From Rothia nasisuis (lineage in GTDB: Bacteria > Actinomycetota > Actinomycetes > Actinomycetales > Micrococcaceae): a DNA stretch of 64,000 nucleotides. Made by a program: the position numbers and the translations under genes. The notes beneath the pieces were generated by a model. That model searched no databases. It had not been told where the DNA came from and saw nothing but the letters and a program-made list of their open reading frames with translations. Position 1 is the first letter of the stretch. Each line of letters starts with the position of its first letter. Location of the stretch: assembly GCF_928381405.1 (NCBI RefSeq), contig NZ_CAKMSB010000001.1, positions 124,001-188,000 on the forward strand. Reading direction: 5' to 3'. This document shows positions 55,392 to 64,000 of the stretch, piece by piece.

Positions 55392-56408
55392 TTAGCGCGG
55401 CCCCAGCAGATTTAGCTGAGCCACAGCGTCCTTCTCTGCTGCCAGCTCAGCAACCGAGGCAGCGATACGCGCTGTGGCAAAATCTGAGTGCTCCAGCCCG
55501 TGAACAATCTCATACCTGCCTTCTGAACAGCGCACCGGGAAAGAGGAAATGAGGCCTTTGGCAACCCCGTAGGAGCCGTCTGACGGCACAGCCATAGAGG
55601 TGATTTTTCCACTGGTTCCCAGAACCCAGTCATGCACGTGGCTCAGTGCCGCGTGGGCTGCTGAAGCCACTGAAGAGCCCCCGCGTACTGCGATAATCTC
55701 AGCACCTCGGTTGGCAACGGTGGGAATAAAGGTCTCCTCAATCCACGTCTGCCCCAGGCCCTTCTCTCCCAGCATTTCAAGGGCCGGGCGGCCAGCTACC
55801 GAGGCCTGGAAAATATCGGGGTACTGGCTGGCCGAGTGGTTACCCCAGATAGCCAGGCCCTCAACGTCAGAGACAGCACAGCCCGTGGCTGCAGCCAGTT
55901 GGCCAACCGCTCGGTGATGGTCGAGTCGGGTGAGTGCAGTGAAGCGCTCTAGTGGGACGTCCGGCGCGTGCGAGGAAGCAATCAGCGCGTTGGTATTGGC
56001 TGGATTGCCCACCACCGCAACCCTAACATCGTCGTCGGCGTGGTCGTTGATGGCACGGCCCTGGACTGAAAAGATACCCCCGTTAGCTTCAAGTAGGTCT
56101 GCGCGTTCCATACCCTTGGTGCGCGGACGCGAACCAATGAGCAGGGCAATGTTAGCGCCGCTAAAGCCCACTGCGGGGTCATCGGTCATATCCACCGATT
56201 CCAGTAGAGGAAAGGCGCAGTCGGTCAGTTCTAAGGCTGTTCCCTCAGCGGCTTTTAGGGCGGCCGGAATCTCCAGCAGACGCAGCCGCACAGGAGTATC
56301 GGGGCCCAGCATCTCTCCCGCTGCTATACGGAAGAGGCTGGCATAACCAATCTGGCCAGCTGCGCCAGTAACGGTCACGGTAACAGGGTGCTTCTTTGCA
56401 TGTGTCAT
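55392..56408 (-). CDS. mdh: Malate dehydrogenase
   Basis: The protein is 338 residues from ATG 56408. The NAD-binding motif is [19 protein letters not shown], the active site contains [13 protein letters not shown] and [12 protein letters not shown] (catalytic His), and substrate Arg lies in [15 protein letters not shown]. This is the cytosolic type used by actinobacteria. It oxidises malate to oxaloacetate in the TCA cycle. Confidence 0.95.
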   Translation of the reverse strand: MTHAKKHPVTVTVTGAAGQIGYASLFRIAAGEMLGPDTPVRLRLLEIPAALKAAEGTALELTDCAFPLLESVDMTDDPAVGFSGANIALLIGSRPRTKGMERADLLEANGGIFSVQGRAINDHADDDVRVAVVGNPANTNALIASSHAPDVPLERFTALTRLDHHRAVGQLAAATGCAVSDVEGLAIWGNHSASQYPDIFQASVAGRPALEMLGEKGLGQTWIEETFIPTVANRGAEIIAVRGGSSVASAAHAALSHVHDWVLGTSGKITSMAVPSDGSYGVAKGLISSFPVRCSEGRYEIVHGLEHSDFATARIAASVAELAAEKDAVAQLNLLGPR

Positions 56409-56444
56409 GCACAACACTTTACCGCGTCATCGAGACAAAAAGCC

Positions 56445-58538
56445 CTAAGCGTCGATAGTGGTGTGATCCAGTTTGCTGGCCCCTCGAATAATAAAATCCT
56501 TTCGAGGTGCGACCTCAGACCCCATCAGGAGGGTAAAAGCACGCTCTGCTGCCTCGGCATCCTCCACACGCACCCGGCGCAACATCCGGTGGCGGGGATC
56601 CATAGTGGTCTCGGCTAGCTGGTCAGCGTCCATCTCACCCAGGCCCTTATAGCGTTGGATAGGTTCCTTATAGCCCTTACCTTCAGCTTCAAGCCTATCC
56701 AGTAGCTCGTGCAGTTCTTTCTCAGAGTAGGTGTAGACCATCTCATTAGCCCTACCCCGGTTGACCACCTCAACCCGGTGCAGGGGCGGCACGGCTGCGT
56801 AGACGTGACCAGCTTCTACCAGCGGGCGCATGTAGCGGTAGAAGAGGGTCAGTAGCAGGGTGCGGATGTGGGCGCCGTCTACGTCCGCGTCCGTCATCAT
56901 AATGATCTTGTTATAGCGCTTGCTCTCTAAGTCAAAAGTGCGGCCAGAGCCCGCACCGATAACCTGAATGATGGCGGCGCACTCGGCGTTAGCCAGCATG
57001 TCGGTCAGAGAGGCCTTCTGTACGTTCAGAATCTTGCCGCGAATGGGCAGAAGGGCCTGGTATGTAGATGAACGGGCCAGGCGGGCGGTGCCCAAGGCCG
57101 AATCGCCCTCCACGATAAAGAGTTCAGACTTCTCAACATCTGTAGAGCGGCAGTCCACCAGCTTGGTGGGCATAGACGAGGTTTCTAGGGCGTTCTTGCG
57201 CCGCTGGGTCTCCTTGTGCACGCGGGCTGAGATGCGGGACTTCATCTCGGCCACAACCTTCTCAGAAACTGCTACCGCCTGGGTCTTCTCCCCCCGGGCC
57301 GTGGATTTCAGCTTGGCCGCAAGCTGCTTGGCAACCACCTTAGAGACAATCTGACGCACCGCCGGCGTACCCAGAATCTCCTTGGTTTGGCCCTCGAACT
57401 GGGGCTCAGCCAGGCGCACGGTCAACACGGCGGTCAGACCCGCCAGCACGTCGTCCTTTTCAATCTTGTCAGTACCGGCCTTAAACTTACGCGCATTATC
57501 GGCAATGTGCTTGCGGAAGGTCTTGAGCAGGCCCTGCTCAAAGCCGGTCTGATGGGTGCCGCCCTTGGGGGTGGAAATGATATTGACGAAGGTACGCAGC
57601 TTGGTTTCATAGCCGGTACCCCAGCGCAGGGCAACATCCACCTCGCACTCGCGCTCAACTTCTGTGAGCTGGGAGTGGCCCTCGGCATCAAGCACGGGGA
57701 CGGTCTCGGTGAAGGTGTCGGTGCCCGTGAAGCGCCAGATGTCGGTCACGGCCTGGTCGTGGGCCAGGTAGTCGACGAACTCAGAGATACCACCGTCGTG
57801 CTGGAAGACCTCCTCAACGGTCTCGTGTTCACCGGGGGTTCCTTCTAGGCGGCGCTCATCGCGAACGGCAATGCGCAGGCCGGGAATGAGGAAGGCCGTT
57901 TGACGGGCGCGGGTTGCCAGGTCCGTGTAGCTGAACCGGGCGTCCGGCGTGAAAATCATGGGGTCAGCCCAGTAGCGCACGCGGGTGCCGGTCACCCCGC
58001 GTTTGGCCTTACCTACCACCTGGAGGGCCTCATGTGAGGCGGTGAAAGGGGCATCGGGGCGCGGGGTTCGTCCGTCTTTAAAGATGCCGGGAATACCGTG
58101 GCGAAAGCTCATCTGGTAGGTCTTGCCGCCTCTGTCGACCTGCACGTCTAGGCGGGAAGACAGGGCGTTAACAACCGAGGCACCCACACCGTGAAGACCG
58201 CCCGAAGCGTTGTAGGAGCCACCGCCGAACTTACCTCCGGCGTGCAGCTTGGTGTAGACCACCTCAACGCCGGAGAGGCCGGTGCGGGGTTCGATGTCGG
58301 TGGGCACGCCGCGGCCGTCGTCTTGCACCTCAACTGAGCCGTCCTTGTAGAGAATGACCTGGATGGACTGGCCGAACCCTGCCAGGGCTTCGTCAACCGA
58401 GTTGTCGATGATTTCCCAGAGGCAGTGCATGAGGCCGCGCGAATCGGTGGAGCCAATGTACATGCCCGGGCGTTTACGCACGGCTTCGAGCCCTTCAAGC
58501 ACTGAAAGGTTGCGGGCAGTGTAGTTATTGGCGGCCAC
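56445..58538 (-). CDS. parE: DNA topoisomerase IV subunit B (GyrB/ParE family)
   Basis: The protein is 697 residues from GTG 58538, which has AGGAGAGC upstream; the open frame further upstream is not used. It has a GHKL ATPase (EIIDNSVDEALAGFG, DDGRGVPTDI, GGLHGVGASVVNALS), a transducer domain, and TOPRIM with IVEGDSALGTARLARSS and DADVDGAHI. EGDSALG rather than EGDSAGG is typical of ParE. Its partner parC lies 9 kb away on the other strand. Confidence 0.93.
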   Translation of the reverse strand: MAANNYTARNLSVLEGLEAVRKRPGMYIGSTDSRGLMHCLWEIIDNSVDEALAGFGQSIQVILYKDGSVEVQDDGRGVPTDIEPRTGLSGVEVVYTKLHAGGKFGGGSYNASGGLHGVGASVVNALSSRLDVQVDRGGKTYQMSFRHGIPGIFKDGRTPRPDAPFTASHEALQVVGKAKRGVTGTRVRYWADPMIFTPDARFSYTDLATRARQTAFLIPGLRIAVRDERRLEGTPGEHETVEEVFQHDGGISEFVDYLAHDQAVTDIWRFTGTDTFTETVPVLDAEGHSQLTEVERECEVDVALRWGTGYETKLRTFVNIISTPKGGTHQTGFEQGLLKTFRKHIADNARKFKAGTDKIEKDDVLAGLTAVLTVRLAEPQFEGQTKEILGTPAVRQIVSKVVAKQLAAKLKSTARGEKTQAVAVSEKVVAEMKSRISARVHKETQRRKNALETSSMPTKLVDCRSTDVEKSELFIVEGDSALGTARLARSSTYQALLPIRGKILNVQKASLTDMLANAECAAIIQVIGAGSGRTFDLESKRYNKIIMMTDADVDGAHIRTLLLTLFYRYMRPLVEAGHVYAAVPPLHRVEVVNRGRANEMVYTYSEKELHELLDRLEAEGKGYKEPIQRYKGLGEMDADQLAETTMDPRHRMLRRVRVEDAEAAERAFTLLMGSEVAPRKDFIIRGASKLDHTTIDA

Positions 58539-58736
58539 GGGAGCTCTCCTGGGAGTCGGGTGAGGTTGCCTCACTAGTTTAGTACAGGTGTTCGGTTGGT
58601 GGGGGCACCTGGCTAGGACGCGGCCCGGCGGTGTTACGTGTGGGTTTAGCGCTCTGGGCGAAAGGGGGCATACCGAAGCCTGCGGGGTGATTGTATGGAG
58701 TGTAAGAAGATTTTTGTATGGAAGGGAGCTCATGCC

Positions 58737-58931
58737 ATGAGTGCAACTCTTGAAGCCCGCGAACTAACCACCGCCGACCGCTGTGATGCTTGCGGCGCCC
58801 AGGCCTATGTGCGTGTGGTAATGGAGTCAGGTTTGGACCTGCTTTTCTGCGGCCACCACGCTCGTGCTAAGGAGGAGGCCCTGCGGGCTGTAGCTGTCGA
58901 GTGGGACGACCAGACCGACCGCCTCAGCTAG
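58737..58931 (+). CDS. DUF7455-type small Cys/His protein
   Basis: The 64-residue protein starts ATG 58737 with GAAGGGAG upstream. CDACGAQA and FCGHHARA give a likely zinc site (C-x2-C, C-x2-H). This small family is common in actinobacteria, often beside topoisomerase or sigma-factor genes. Function is unknown. It diverges from parE. Confidence 0.8.
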   Translation: MSATLEARELTTADRCDACGAQAYVRVVMESGLDLLFCGHHARAKEEALRAVAVEWDDQTDRLS

Positions 58932-58963
58932 CGCCTGCTCCACCCTACCCCCTCCCGCCGGGT

Positions 58964-59025
58964 AGGTACCATCTACATCAGAAAAACCCACGAACTAGGT
59001 GGGTTTTTCTGATTTAAATGGTCTT
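58964..59025. terminator. Terminator within a palindromic repeat related to 11510-11591
   Basis: A 13-bp perfect inner stem CAGAAAAACCCAC/GTGGGTTTTTCTG lies inside longer partly paired arms starting AGGTACCATCTACATCAGA. The sequence AGGTACCA-CTA-ATCAGAAA and the inner CCACGAAC-AGGTGGGTTTTTCT recur in the ribA-ribH element. It serves the DUF7455 gene and the convergent methyltransferase. Confidence 0.75.
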
Positions 59026-59057
59026 TTCTGAGTTTTCTGGTCTTTTCCGGGAAACCG

Positions 59058-60518
59058 CTATACCCCGTAGCGGCTGAAGACCGCCACCGCTTCTACATGG
59101 TGGGTGTTGGGGTACATATCAAAAGCTTCAACCGTATCGAGTCGCCAGCCTGCTGCCCGCAGGTAGCCGGTATCGCGCCCCAAGGCGGCCGGGTCGCAGG
59201 CCACATATACAATCCGCTGGGGGGCCAGGGCAGAAACCTGCTCCATCACGGCACGGCCAGCGCCCTCACGAGAGGGGTCGCAGATGACGACGTCCGGGGC
59301 GGCAAAGCGCCCCGCAGAGACTTCTGCAGAAATCTTTTCAAGCACCTGCCCCACGTCCCCGCGTTCCACGCGCACGCGCGTCCTCTCAGACCTGTGGGTG
59401 CGGGAGGGCCCCTCGTCACCAAAGTTTTCGGAGGCATTGCGGCTGGTCACCGGGGACCCCTCAACTGACAGCACCGTGCCCCTATCCCCCACGGCGTCCG
59501 CCGCGAGCGCGGTGAAGAAGCCCGCGCCTGCGTAGAGGTCATAGGCCGTCATGCCCTTTTTCAAGCGGGCAGCCTCAAGCACAGCGTTACCCAGCACCTC
59601 GGGGGCGGCTCGGTGAATCTGCCAGAAGCTGGTAGCGCCCACGTTCCAAAAGAAGTCCTGGGCATAGACGGTGGCTGTCTCTAACAGGTTGGGGTTAGCG
59701 GCCCCGGCGATGATGTCAGCGGGTTTGGTGCCGCGGCGGCGTCCGCCCTTTTTCTCGGGGGTAAAGACCAGGGTAATCATGCGCTCTTCCAGAGAACCCC
59801 ACAAGGTTCGGGCCTGGGCCTCAATGTCCGCGGCGACCTCGGCAGGTGTGGTGCGGGCAGATACGGTAAAGACCAGAGCCACCATATCGGTGGCAGAGAC
59901 CGCCACATCAACCCGGGTAATACCGGCTAGCTTGAGCCGGTGCAGCTCTAAAGTCTCAATGCGCTTATCTGCCAGGGGGAAACCCGCAACGGGTACAGGC
60001 ACCGAGCTAGAGTGCGGGAACATGGCGATCTGCTGGCTCTCGCGCTCCACCGCAAAATGCACTCGGGTGCGCCAGTGCAGCCCCTGCTCGTCGCCGGGCA
60101 GGGAATGGACCGGCAGGTTAACCAGTAGCGGGTGGTCAGCGGGCACCCCGCCCAGGCGTACCAGCTGTTCGGCCACAATCTGCTGCTTATAGGCTCGCTG
60201 GGTGGTAGGAGCCAGGTGGCCGTATTCCATACCGCCCACAGGTTGAGCGGACGCCAGTGCGTCCGCAGGTGCCCAGGGGTGGGGGCGGCGCTGCGGTGAG
60301 GGGGCATCCACTGAGACGACATCCGCAAAGAAGAAGCGGCCTTTGGGTCCGCGTCCGGTAATGCGGGCGGTGGCCCGCTCCCCCACGAGGCCGTGGCGGA
60401 CGAAGATGACCCGCTCCCCCGCCCGGGCGACCATGGCACCACCGTGGGCGGGGCGTTCGGGGGTGACTTCTAGGAGGTCACCGATAGCGGGCTCGGATGA
60501 AGTGGGGGTAGTGGTCAT
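59058..60518 (-). CDS. RNA m5U methyltransferase, TrmA/RlmCD family
   Basis: The 486-residue protein has an N-terminal TRAM domain (about 10-70, RVIFVRHGLVGERATARI), a central region, and a SAM methyltransferase (YDLYAGAGFFTALAAD; CDPSREGAGRAV; catalytic Cys in YVACDPAALGRDTGYL). It methylates a uridine of tRNA or 23S rRNA, and which one is not clear. The Fe-S cysteine cluster of RlmD is not seen. It follows the APC permease gene after 33 bases. Confidence 0.9.
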   Translation of the reverse strand: MTTTPTSSEPAIGDLLEVTPERPAHGGAMVARAGERVIFVRHGLVGERATARITGRGPKGRFFFADVVSVDAPSPQRRPHPWAPADALASAQPVGGMEYGHLAPTTQRAYKQQIVAEQLVRLGGVPADHPLLVNLPVHSLPGDEQGLHWRTRVHFAVERESQQIAMFPHSSSVPVPVAGFPLADKRIETLELHRLKLAGITRVDVAVSATDMVALVFTVSARTTPAEVAADIEAQARTLWGSLEERMITLVFTPEKKGGRRRGTKPADIIAGAANPNLLETATVYAQDFFWNVGATSFWQIHRAAPEVLGNAVLEAARLKKGMTAYDLYAGAGFFTALAADAVGDRGTVLSVEGSPVTSRNASENFGDEGPSRTHRSERTRVRVERGDVGQVLEKISAEVSAGRFAAPDVVICDPSREGAGRAVMEQVSALAPQRIVYVACDPAALGRDTGYLRAAGWRLDTVEAFDMYPNTHHVEAVAVFSRYGV

Positions 60519-60551
60519 GTGATTCTCGCTTGGTGTAGGGCTTGGTGGGCG

Positions 60552-62504
60552 TTAGCGGTCAATTTGCCAGGGCACGGAGGCAACGACCACACCGGGTTCG
60601 TGGCGCAGTCGTGCTTTGAGCTTGTGCACGGTGCGGCGGTGGAAGATGCCCTGCCACCAGCGTGAGACCACATATTCGGGCAGGTAGACCACCAGCACAT
60701 CACGGGGGGATTTTTGGCGCATTTGCTGCACATAGTCCAGCACGCTGGCGGACGGGTTGCGGTAGGGCGAGTCGAGCACGGTCAGGTCGACGGGCAGTTC
60801 GAGGGCTTCCCAGGTGTCGATGTTTTCACGGGTGCGGGCTTCATCCACATTGACCACCAGAGCTTCGATAGAGGAAGGGCGGGAGGCTCGCGCGTAGGCC
60901 AGGGCACGGAGCACGGGTTTGCGCACCCGCTCGACATAGATGAGGGCGTGGACGCGGGAGGGCAGGGCCCGGTCCGCAGCCAGCTGGTCGGGCTCGGCAG
61001 AGAGAGCCAGCTGCCGGTCGATAGCACTGTAGTGTTTGTTGGTTTTTATCATAAGCCAAGTCAGAAGAAATATGAGCAGCACGGTGAACCAGGCACCGTG
61101 GGTGAATTTGGTAAGGATAACAACAACGAGCACGGTGACGGAGGCCCCGGTGCCGATGGCGCTGATGCCAATATCGCGCCAGAGGGTGCGGCGTTTTTTA
61201 GTGTCGAGGGTGATGCGCTGGGCTCGCCAGCGGTTGCGGAGCACCGCATACTGGGTAAGGGTCATGGCGGTAAAGACGCCCACGATATACATCTGTACCA
61301 GGGCGTGTACGTTGGGCCCGACGATAGCAACTAGCAGCATGGAGCTAACGCCCAGGGCCAGCACACCGTTGGCGTAGAGGGAGGCTGAGCTTCGGGCCGA
61401 CAGGTGTACGGGCAGGTACTGTTTGGCGGCAATGGTGGTAGCCAGCATGGGGAAGCCGGTGAAGGCCGTCATGGCCGCGACAATCAGCACTCCGATGGTG
61501 GCAGCACCCAGCAGCACACTGGCTAAGGGCAGGCCAAAGATAGCATCAGTAATTTGTAGGAGCACGGGTACCTGGTGGAAGTCCTCCCCCACCGGCTGAC
61601 CGTTGACGAGTAGCCCCTGGGCCGGGTCAAGGACGCTGACCACCCCGGTTTGCCGGGCAAGATAAAGCACCCCCAGCAGGGAGAGCGCAGAGAGACCGCC
61701 AATCACCATCAGACTGGTGGCCGCATTGCGCTGACGCGGCGGGGCGAAAGCCTTGACCGCGTTACTGACGGTATTAACACCTGTCAGGGCCACAGAGCCA
61801 GAAGCAAAAGCCCTCACCAGGAGCAGGCCAACGCCTAACTGGGTGGTCAGCACCTCGGTTGCTCCATCCGGCACCAGCACCGTGTAGTCAGCCGATACCG
61901 CCCGCCCCAGCTGCCCGGTGGCGTCCGCAATCAGCCCGCACACCACGGTAGCGGCCAGCAGCACCAAAAAAACGTAGGAGGGCAGGTGAGAGACCCGCAG
62001 CATCACTTTCAGACCGCGCAGGCAGATAAAGGTCACCAGGCCAATGAGTGAACAGGCAATGAGTCTCTGATGCCCCAGCAGCACCGGGGTAATCGACTCC
62101 AGGTACTGGGCAGCAGACGACAAAGACACCGACACGGTGAGCATAAAGTCCACCATCAAGGCGGCACCCAGCACGATAGCGGCGGTAATCCCCAGGTTCT
62201 GGTGTACCAGAGCGAAGTCACCGCGCTCGCCCACATGATGAATGTTATAGCGGTAGGCACCCACCACAATCAGCAGAATTAGGGCGATGCCCAGCCCCAC
62301 CAGGGGCGAGTAGGCCAGGGCCCCGTGGCCGGCAAGAAGCAGGGTCAGCAGAATTTCATCGGGAGCGTAGGCCACCGACGAGAACCCGTCGGCCCCAAAG
62401 AGGGGCAGGGCACGGCGCTTGGGCAGGTTGCCCTTCTTGGCATGCCTGCTGGTGACGGGGGCACCAAAAATCAGGCGGGTGACCGCGCTCCTAATACTTC
62501 TCAC
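60552..62504 (-). CDS. APC-superfamily permease with a large cytosolic tail
   Basis: The protein is 650 residues from GTG 62504; the open frame reaches 62555 and the start is uncertain. It has about 12 membrane segments (GADGFSSVAYAPDEILLTLL, LMVDFMLTVSVSLSSAAQYL, FASGSVALTGVNTVSNAVKA) and a roughly 150-residue hydrophilic C-terminus of universal stress-like appearance (LIYVERVRKPVLRALAYARA, DVLVVYLPEYV). Such proteins often lie beside TrkA genes and are annotated as amino acid permeases, some linked to K+ or c-di-AMP. Here the TrkA pair is divergent. Confidence 0.82.
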   Translation of the reverse strand: MRSIRSAVTRLIFGAPVTSRHAKKGNLPKRRALPLFGADGFSSVAYAPDEILLTLLLAGHGALAYSPLVGLGIALILLIVVGAYRYNIHHVGERGDFALVHQNLGITAAIVLGAALMVDFMLTVSVSLSSAAQYLESITPVLLGHQRLIACSLIGLVTFICLRGLKVMLRVSHLPSYVFLVLLAATVVCGLIADATGQLGRAVSADYTVLVPDGATEVLTTQLGVGLLLVRAFASGSVALTGVNTVSNAVKAFAPPRQRNAATSLMVIGGLSALSLLGVLYLARQTGVVSVLDPAQGLLVNGQPVGEDFHQVPVLLQITDAIFGLPLASVLLGAATIGVLIVAAMTAFTGFPMLATTIAAKQYLPVHLSARSSASLYANGVLALGVSSMLLVAIVGPNVHALVQMYIVGVFTAMTLTQYAVLRNRWRAQRITLDTKKRRTLWRDIGISAIGTGASVTVLVVVILTKFTHGAWFTVLLIFLLTWLMIKTNKHYSAIDRQLALSAEPDQLAADRALPSRVHALIYVERVRKPVLRALAYARASRPSSIEALVVNVDEARTRENIDTWEALELPVDLTVLDSPYRNPSASVLDYVQQMRQKSPRDVLVVYLPEYVVSRWWQGIFHRRTVHKLKARLRHEPGVVVASVPWQIDR

Positions 62505-62692
62505 AGGCTCTAACCGTAGTCGCTGATGCACAGAAAACACAGCTACACACACCACATTTTGGCTGTGGGTCAGGACGCCCCCGCGCAGCTGTGGCGCGCA
62601 GGTTGGGTGGTTGGGCTACCGGGCGTAGACTAGAGACAGCCCTGCCCTGCGGGGTTGATGTTTGTTGTCGCTGTGGTTTCGTGAGGTGCTAA

Positions 62693-63385
62693 GTGCCCCA
62701 TTTTGTGATTATGGGTGCCGGTCGTGTGGGCGTCATGCTGGCCCATACGCTTGAGGACGCAGGTCATTCTGTTGCGGTCATTGATCAAGATGACCGCTCC
62801 TTTCGGCGGTTGCGTAAGGAATTTGCCGGTAAGAAAGTGACCGGTATGGGTTTTGACCGTGAGACGCTCAAACGGGCCGGTATTGAACATGCTTACGCTT
62901 TCGCTGCGGTCTCATCGGGTGACAACTCCAATATCATCGCTTCTCGTGTGGCCCGTGAGACCTTCGGGGTTCAGCATGTTGTGGCCCGTATCTATGACCC
63001 CAACCGGGCCGAGTTCTACCAGCGGCTGGGTATTCCCACGGTCGCGGCCGTCCGCTGGTCCACCGACCAGGTGCTACGCCGTATTTTGCCGGAGCAGGCT
63101 ATGGCCGGTGACTTTCGCGAGGCCTCTGGCCGCCTGATGCTCGGTGAGTTGCAGCTACACGAGGCGTGGGCTGGCCATGCCCTGACCGAGATTGAGCAGG
63201 CAGCGGGTGTTCGCGTAGCCTACCTGACCCGTTTTGGGGAGGGTATGTTGCCCACCAAGGACACCTCCTACCAGCAGGGCGATACAGTACATGCCATGAT
63301 GCGAACCGAAGATATCAACGAAATCGCTCGGGTGCTCGGCACCGCCCCGGCACGAGAAACCGAGGGAGATTTAGAGTGGAAGTAA
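62693..63385 (+). CDS. trkA: TrkA-family potassium uptake regulator, first of a pair
   Basis: The 230-residue protein uses a GTG start. The N-terminal Rossmann RCK_N domain has HFVIMGAGRVGVMLAHTLED and VIDQD, and an RCK_C (TrkA_C) domain covers about 140-220. It gates a K+ channel subunit in response to NAD(H), ATP or c-di-AMP, depending on the system. It overlaps the next TrkA-type gene by 10 bases, the CeoB/CeoC arrangement of actinobacteria. Confidence 0.92.
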   Translation: MPHFVIMGAGRVGVMLAHTLEDAGHSVAVIDQDDRSFRRLRKEFAGKKVTGMGFDRETLKRAGIEHAYAFAAVSSGDNSNIIASRVARETFGVQHVVARIYDPNRAEFYQRLGIPTVAAVRWSTDQVLRRILPEQAMAGDFREASGRLMLGELQLHEAWAGHALTEIEQAAGVRVAYLTRFGEGMLPTKDTSYQQGDTVHAMMRTEDINEIARVLGTAPARETEGDLEWK

Positions 63386-64000
63386 TCGTTATCGGCGCAG
63401 GTTCTGTGGGCTCTTCCAGCGCGCGCGAGCTACTCTCTCACGGCCACACTGTCACCATTATCGATATCAAGCCTGAAGCTATCTCCCGCAGCGATATTCA
63501 GCATGCTCACTGGGTGATTGGTGATGCCTGTGAGCTTGCCGTTTTGCGGCAGGCTAAGCCTGAGAACGCGGACGTCATCGTGGCAGCTTCTGGCGACGAT
63601 AAGACCAACCTGGTTGTCTCTTTGCTAGCGCGTAGTGAATTCGGGGTTCCTAGAACGGTTGCCCGAGTCAATAACCCCAAAAATGAGTGGCTTTTTGACG
63701 ATGCCTGGGGCGTTGATGTGGCTGTCTCTACCCCTCGGCTGATGACCTCCCTGGTTGAGGAGGCCGTTGAGGTCGGTGACGTGGTGCGGCTGCTGACTCT
63801 CAAGGCCGGTAGCGCCACTTTGGTGGAGTACACGGTACCAGCAGATCACCCCGTGATTGGTCATACGGTCAACCAGGTGCAGTGGCCCTTTGAGACCACT
63901 TTGACCGCGATTTTGCGCGACGGTGTGCCAATTACCCCCGGCGGTGACGATGTGATTGAGGGCGGCGACGAGCTCTTCTTCGTCACCACACCTGCAGGTG
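63376..64000 (+). CDS. TrkA-family potassium uptake regulator, second of a pair (partial)
   Basis: GTG 63376 overlaps the preceding stop. RCK_N starts EVIVIGAGSVGSSSARELLS, with TIIDIK next, and the RCK_C part is visible (VGDVVRLLTLKAGSATLVEY; VIEGGDELFFVTTPAG) before the window ends at about residue 208. It likely forms a complex with its upstream twin. Confidence 0.92.
   Translation, partial: MEVIVIGAGSVGSSSARELLSHGHTVTIIDIKPEAISRSDIQHAHWVIGDACELAVLRQAKPENADVIVAASGDDKTNLVVSLLARSEFGVPRTVARVNNPKNEWLFDDAWGVDVAVSTPRLMTSLVEEAVEVGDVVRLLTLKAGSATLVEYTVPADHPVIGHTVNQVQWPFETTLTAILRDGVPITPGGDDVIEGGDELFFVTTPAG

Overview
The window looks like chromosomal DNA of a moderately high-GC actinobacterium, most likely Micrococcaceae and possibly Rothia-like. 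This is an inference from gene content: a fused CydDC beside cydAB, an FMN-riboswitch operon with RibM/PnuX, a second gyrase/topo IV-type pair (parC, parE), a DUF7455 zinc-finger-like protein and many GTG starts. No marker in the window proves the genus.

Layout. 1-6.7 kb is an accessory, defence-like island: a partial single-chain restriction-modification enzyme, an unknown small gene plus GNAT pair, an AAA ATPase (DUF4143) with a TIR-like tail, and fragments of antitoxin-type genes. It abuts hisF. 6.7-8.7 kb is hisE-hisG-hisF (minus strand). 8.8-10 kb is a secreted thermonuclease-like lipoprotein. 10.2-11 kb is an XRE antitoxin with a frameshifted RelE-type toxin. 11-15.6 kb is the riboflavin operon ribM-ribD-ribEB-ribA-ribH under an FMN riboswitch. 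15.7-26.9 kb holds transporters, rpe, rsmB-fmt-def, a RecB-like nuclease, a CapA-like lipoprotein and a MOSC protein. 26.9-30 kb is a repeat-rich tRNA region (two Val, three Gly, one Cys) surrounding an AbiEi/DUF559 gene. 30-64 kb is mainly housekeeping: zapE, ybaK, msrB, rnd, dxs, an alanine symporter, mug, acnA, parC, cydABDC, mdh, parE, an RNA m5U methyltransferase, an APC permease and two TrkA-type K+ regulators.

The most striking signal is a pattern seen at three places. Small accessory modules or repeat units sit against the 3' end of a conserved gene and are bounded by a second copy of that gene's 3' end. hisF has two displaced, diverged tail copies (3490-3618 and 4529-4604) separating successive modules. 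ribH has a 41-bp tail copy (10183-10223; 40/41 by eye) on the far side of the toxin-antitoxin pair. Two tRNA-Val genes each have tandem units (three of 111 bp; two of 117 bp) that carry the tRNA 3' end, and the two arrays share the same roughly 58-bp hairpin element. No integrase is visible in the window. I read this as repeated insertion at gene 3' ends, regenerating the resident gene each time. That is a hypothesis, and the comparisons that would test it are given.

Other points of note are an RibE-RibB fusion, twin 19-bp operator palindromes before the DUF4143 gene, an inverted pair of 67-bp palindromes bounding the DUF559 gene, a small DnaA-box cluster, and two MITE-like palindromic families.
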